From the NCBI GenBank assembly GCA_035513215.1, contig DATKCK010000104.1, forward strand, positions 1 through 18,030: a stretch of 18,030 nt of DNA. Reading direction: 5' to 3'. Both the position numbers and the translations under genes were made by a program. A model generated the notes under the pieces. That model was not told the origin of the DNA and made no database searches. It was given only the letters and a program-made list of their open reading frames with translations. Shown piece by piece: positions 15,331 to 18,030 of the stretch (position 1 is the first letter of the stretch; every line of letters starts with the position of its first letter). The DNA comes from DATCZB01 sp035513215. Lineage in GTDB: Bacteria > Pseudomonadota > Gammaproteobacteria > Steroidobacterales > Rariloculaceae.

Positions 15331-16437
15331 ATGGCTCGAATCGATGCCTTTCTGAAACTCGGCCTGGCGCAGGGCTGCTCGGACATTCATCTTGCGGTCG
15401 GCGTGCCGCCCATGCTGAGGCTGCACGGCGACCTGATGCCGATCAAGTTCCGCAATCTCGGCGACACGGAGCTCGAGGGCTATGTCACCGAGATCCTGAC
15501 GGAATCCCAGCAGCAACGCTTCTTCTCCGGGCGCGACATCGACTTCTCGTATGTCAGCGGCCAAGGCGGCCGGTTTCGCGTCAACGTCTTTCGGAAGGCG
15601 ACCGGCGTGGGCGCGACGTTTAGAAACATTCCGAACGAGATTCCGAGCCTGGAGTCGCTCGATCTGCCCGACGTGCTGAAGTCCTTCTGCGACCTGCACC
15701 AGGGGATGGTCCTGGTGACGGGCTCCACCGGCACCGGCAAGTCGACCACGCTCGCCGCGATGATCGACCACCTCAATCGCACGCGCAGCCTCAATATCAT
15801 CAGCCTCGAGGACCCGATCGAGTTCGTGCATCCGAGCAAGCGATCGCAGGTCATTCAGCGCGAGCTCGGGACGCACATCCCGAGCTTCGCCGAAGGCGTC
15901 CGCGCCTCCCTGCGCGAAGATCCCGACGTCATACTCGTCGGCGAGATGCGCGACGCCGAGACGATCACGATGGCGATGACGGCGGCCGAGACGGGCCACC
16001 TCGTACTCGGCACGCTGCATACGACGAGCGCAGTCAAATCGATCGACCGCATCGTCGATGCGCTGCCATCGGACCAGCGCGAGCAGACCAAGAGCTTTTT
16101 GTCGCACAGCCTTCATGCCGTCGTGACGCAAAACCTCGTCAAGACGCCCGACGGACGCGGCCGCAGGGCCGTGCTCGAGATCATGATCATGAACCGCGCC
16201 ATCGCCAAGCTGATCATGACCGAGCAGACTCACCAGATCCCGGCTCAGCTCCAGACGGGCAAGCGGGAGAGCATGCAGCTCATGGATCAGGCTCTGATCG
16301 ACGCCATCAACGCCAAGCTCGTCGATCCCGATGACGCCTATCGCTTCGCGCACGACCGCAAGAAGTTCGAACGCTTCGTCACCGACACGACCGTGCTTCC
16401 GAGCAGCATGGACATTCCGGGCGCCAAGGCCAGGTAA
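15331..16437 (+). CDS. PilT/PilU-family pilus retraction ATPase, first of a tandem pair
   Basis: This 368-residue hexameric secretion ATPase is predicted to power type IV pilus retraction at the inner membrane. It has an N-terminal PAS-like domain (~1-100) including GCSDIHL. Next are Walker A GSTGTGKST (131-139), the Asp box LEDPIE (159-164), Walker B VILVGEMRD (200-208, E205) and the His box GHLVLGTLH (222-230). The C-terminal AIRNLIRE motif of PilT is degenerate (AIAKLIMT). Some phrases (GTGKS, TPDGRGRRA) resemble PilU, while the Walker B is PilT-like, so I do not assign PilT or PilU. The tail holds RKKFERF and an extra ~15 residues. It starts 2 bp after the kinase and ends 3 bp before its paralogue. 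Confidence 0.93.
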   Translation: MARIDAFLKLGLAQGCSDIHLAVGVPPMLRLHGDLMPIKFRNLGDTELEGYVTEILTESQQQRFFSGRDIDFSYVSGQGGRFRVNVFRKATGVGATFRNIPNEIPSLESLDLPDVLKSFCDLHQGMVLVTGSTGTGKSTTLAAMIDHLNRTRSLNIISLEDPIEFVHPSKRSQVIQRELGTHIPSFAEGVRASLREDPDVILVGEMRDAETITMAMTAAETGHLVLGTLHTTSAVKSIDRIVDALPSDQREQTKSFLSHSLHAVVTQNLVKTPDGRGRRAVLEIMIMNRAIAKLIMTEQTHQIPAQLQTGKRESMQLMDQALIDAINAKLVDPDDAYRFAHDRKKFERFVTDTTVLPSSMDIPGAKAR

Positions 16438-16440
16438 GTC

Positions 16441-17502
16441 ATGGCGATGATCAACGACTTTCTTCAGAGCATGCACCTGCGCAAGGGCTCCGATCTGCAT
16501 GTCGTCGCCGGCGACCCGCCGCGAATGCGCGTGCACGGCGAGCTGATCACGCTTGCCAATCAGAAGCTCGACCCCGAAGAGCTTCAGGGGGCGCTGTTCG
16601 GCATCATGTCGCCGGCGCAGGTCGAACATTTCAATCAGCAGGACTCCGCCGATTTCGCGCATTTCATTCCGAATGTCGCCCGTTTTCGCGTCAACGTCTT
16701 CAGGCATCTGAACGGCGTCGGCGCGGTCTTCCGCGGCATTCCCTCGCGGGCCCTCAGCCTCGATGAGCTCAAGATGCCGCCCGTCGTCAGAACACTGAGC
16801 AAGGCCCATCAGGGCATGATTCTCGTGACGGGCAAGACCGGCTCGGGCAAGTCGACGACGCTCGCCGCGATGATCGACGCGATCAACGACCGCCTCAACG
16901 GGCACATCCTGACGATCGAGGACCCGATCGAGTTCGTCCACGAGCGCAAGCACTGCCTGATCAGCCAGCGTGAGATCGGCGCGCACAGCGGCTCGTTCGC
17001 CGAAGCCCTGCACTCGGCCCTGCGCGAGGACCCCGATGTCATTCTCGTCGGCGAGCTGCGCGATCTTGAGACAATGAGCATCGCGATGACGGCCGCCGAG
17101 ATGGGCATCCTCGTCATGGGCACCCTGCACACGAACGGCGCTGGCGCGACGATCGACCGCGTGGTCAACATCTTCCCGGCCGACAAGCAGGATCACGTGC
17201 GCAACATGCTGTCGACGTCGCTGCGCGGCGTCGTCTCGCAGCAGCTTTGCCGCACCGCCGACGGAGCAGGTCGCGTCGCGGCGCTAGAGATCCTGGTCAA
17301 CACGTCGGCCGTCGCGAACCTCGTCCGCCAGGGGAAGCTCGACCAGATCGAGAACACGATGCAGTCGGGCGCAGCCGAAGGCATGTGCACGATGGACGGC
17401 TCGCTCAAGCGGCTCATGGACTCAGGAGCGATCTCGGGACAGGAAGCCTATATGCAGGCTTTCGACAAGAAGAAGTTCGAGGAGTACAAGGACTTCGGCT
17501 GA
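16441..17502 (+). CDS. pilT: PilT-like pilus retraction ATPase, second of a tandem pair
   Basis: This 353-residue retraction ATPase is a close paralogue of the preceding gene, with main motifs at the same residue numbers. It carries KGSDLHVVAG near the start, Walker A GKTGSGKST (131-139), Asp box IEDPIE (159-164), Walker B VILVGELRD (200-208, E205) and His box GILVMGTLH (222-230). In the His box the first His of the usual GHL is Ile. The PilT AIRNLIRE motif is AVANLVRQ. It ends in KKKFEEYKDFG, mirroring the partner's KKFE tail. An AGGT lies 6 bases before the ATG as a weak ribosome site. It is the last gene of the kinase operon. No pilB, pilC or pilin gene is in the window, so a role in twitching motility is inferred from the family. 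Confidence 0.93.
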   Translation: MAMINDFLQSMHLRKGSDLHVVAGDPPRMRVHGELITLANQKLDPEELQGALFGIMSPAQVEHFNQQDSADFAHFIPNVARFRVNVFRHLNGVGAVFRGIPSRALSLDELKMPPVVRTLSKAHQGMILVTGKTGSGKSTTLAAMIDAINDRLNGHILTIEDPIEFVHERKHCLISQREIGAHSGSFAEALHSALREDPDVILVGELRDLETMSIAMTAAEMGILVMGTLHTNGAGATIDRVVNIFPADKQDHVRNMLSTSLRGVVSQQLCRTADGAGRVAALEILVNTSAVANLVRQGKLDQIENTMQSGAAEGMCTMDGSLKRLMDSGAISGQEAYMQAFDKKKFEEYKDFG

Positions 17503-17774
17503 TCGAGCCTACGGGTTGCTGTGCTGTAGATGAGTTCGTGCGCGAAACGGAATCGGTCAGTTCGCAATTGTCATTCACGGGGGGATTGAATCTGGGCTTT
17601 GGCAGATTTGATGCGCGAATGATCGTCGCACAACGAGGCGTTGTACCAGAGCGGGGGGGCAGCGTTGGCTCTGGAACGTAGCGCATCGAATGGCTCCTCG
17701 TGGCCGAGAGTTGCCGTTCCCAGCGAAAGGTCGAATGTCTGGAGTCTTCCCAGAAGCGGACTTTGCCCCAATGT

Positions 17775-17790
17775 GACCTCCGCTGAGGTC
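17775..17790. repeat. Perfect 6-bp inverted repeat GACCTC-CGCT-GAGGTC
   Basis: This stem-loop with a four-base loop is directly followed by the 8-bp palindrome GGTCGACC (17791-17798). No T-run follows, so it is not a classical terminator. It lies about 270 bp after the last pilT-like gene. Confidence 0.45.
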
Positions 17791-17804
17791 GGTCGACCAG
17801 GACG

Positions 17805-17837
17805 GCTCCACCAAGGAGCGACCCATTCTTTTCTTTC
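17805..17837 (+). terminator. Weak terminator-like hairpin followed by a T-rich tract
   Basis: GCTCC-ACCAA-GGAGC (17805-17819) forms a 5-bp stem, and a T-rich run (TTCTTTTCTTTC) begins about seven bases later. The gap between stem and T-run makes it a poor Rho-independent terminator. It is the best candidate downstream of the kinase-pilT operon. Confidence 0.25.
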
Positions 17838-17868
17838 GGGCGCCGCCTACCCAAAATCAATTAACTGC

Positions 17869-17898
17869 TTGATTTAAAGATATTTTTATCCCTATAAT
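17869..17898 (+). promoter_or_regulatory. Sigma70-type promoter facing the transposase
   Basis: TTGATT (17869-17874, 4 of 6 to TTGACA) and a perfect TATAAT (17893-17898) are separated by 18 bp in a strongly AT-rich patch. Transcription would begin near 17905 and run into the IS-like end. It may belong to the target site rather than the element, since it lies outside the suspected IS end at 17914. Confidence 0.55.
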
Positions 17899-17913
17899 AC
17901 TGTATATTCATAA

Positions 17914-18030
17914 GGGGTATCTAGTTAGCTCCACATCATACAAGATGTAGTGGTGCCGGACGAACCCAAGATGCCCGTTGCAGGCCGTGATTACCCACGG
18001 ACCTGGGATCAGTTTCTGGATTGGTTTCCT
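17914..18030 (+). mobile_element. Probable left end of an IS1595-family insertion sequence (partial)
   Basis: The inferred element begins near GGGGTATCTAGTTAGCTCC (17914-17932), which I read as the left terminal inverted repeat because the transposase frame starts just after it and the flanking DNA changes character there. The right end is beyond the window, so neither the matching repeat nor the target duplication can be seen. A 5-bp inverted repeat (ACATC-ATACAA-GATGT, 17933-17948) precedes the possible GTG start. The exact boundary is a guess. Confidence 0.45.
17950..18030 (+). CDS. N-terminus of an IS1595-family transposase (cut by window end)
   Basis: Only 27 codons are present. From the GTG at 17950 the frame reads VVPDEPK and then MPVAGRDYPRTWDQFLDWFP from the ATG at 17971. 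The phrase G-x-D-[YF]-P-R-T-[WYF]-x2-F-x2-W-F is the N-terminus I know from IS1595-family (ISXO2-like) transposases, normally followed by a LRWP..F.CP.CG zinc ribbon and a DDE domain. Those lie beyond the window. Either GTG17950 or ATG17971 could be the start. The identification rests on about 20 residues and is therefore moderate. Confidence 0.6.
   Translation, partial: MVPDEPKMPVAGRDYPRTWDQFLDWFP

Larger units (their letters stand above)
17503..17949. other. Non-coding stretch between the pilT operon and the transposase
   Basis: About 450 bases contain no ORF I believe. The short open frames here have no recognisable family, no ribosome sites, and composition unlike neighbouring genes. The first ~350 bases are less GC-rich than the genes and have a phrase-like texture (AGAGTTGCCGTTCCCAGCG, GGTCGAATGTCTGGAGTCTT). 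It reminds me of dispersed intergenic sequences that give spurious ORFs in many environmental proteobacteria; that link is from memory and weak. From about 17850 the DNA turns strongly AT-rich. Three dyads, a promoter and a candidate IS end are listed separately. Confidence 0.7.

Noticed and set aside
15325..17196. A 623-residue open frame on the minus strand opposite both pilT-like genes
   Set aside because: Its translation is rich in Asp, Arg, His and Gly, as expected from reading GC-rich coding DNA backwards. It matches no family and lies exactly opposite two well-supported ATPase genes.
17414..17860. A 148-residue minus-strand frame and other short frames after the last pilT-like gene
   Set aside because: They have no recognisable domain, no ribosome site, overlap each other in several frames, and one runs into the end of the pilT-like gene.

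Overview
The window is GC-rich, gene-dense chromosomal DNA, almost certainly from a gammaproteobacterium. Several gene neighbourhoods match blocks I know from Pseudomonas and Xanthomonadales-type genomes: purM beside a DUF2066 gene, a CDP-alcohol phosphatidyltransferase and hda; arsC-wrbA; apbC-dcd; proS followed by a small lytic transglycosylase; and UDG-rimI-prfC. The precise lineage cannot be read from this stretch. A deep-branching gammaproteobacterium near Xanthomonadales, Nevskiales or Steroidobacterales is my best guess.

Layout. Positions 1-3223 (minus strand) hold pssA, a family-4 uracil-DNA glycosylase, rimI and a 3'-truncated prfC in one tight cluster. Positions 3343-5645 (plus) hold proS and a secreted lytic transglycosylase. 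Positions 5649-6872 hold acylphosphatase (minus) head-to-head with arsC-wrbA (plus), the two start codons sharing bases. Positions 6859-9213 (minus) hold a DUF2066 protein, a CDP-alcohol phosphatidyltransferase and hda. They are divergent from purM and a DUF3108 protein (9236-11038, plus), with only 22 bp between the two GTG starts. Positions 11024-12684 (minus) hold apbC-dcd. Most genes overlap or abut, so translational coupling is the rule.

The most unusual part is 12866-17502 (plus): an 820-residue cytoplasmic HEAT-repeat/Ser-Thr kinase followed within 2-3 bp by two tandem PilT/PilU-family retraction ATPases. No pilus assembly gene is present. The three genes look like one operon with its own extended -10 promoter and a 13-bp dyad in its leader. 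I infer a kinase-controlled retraction-motor module. Sequence alone does not prove this.

After 17502 the coding density collapses. A roughly 450-bp non-coding stretch with several inverted repeats passes into an AT-rich patch carrying a good sigma70-type promoter. The window ends in what looks like the left end and the first codons of an IS1595-type transposase. No tRNA, rRNA or CRISPR was seen.
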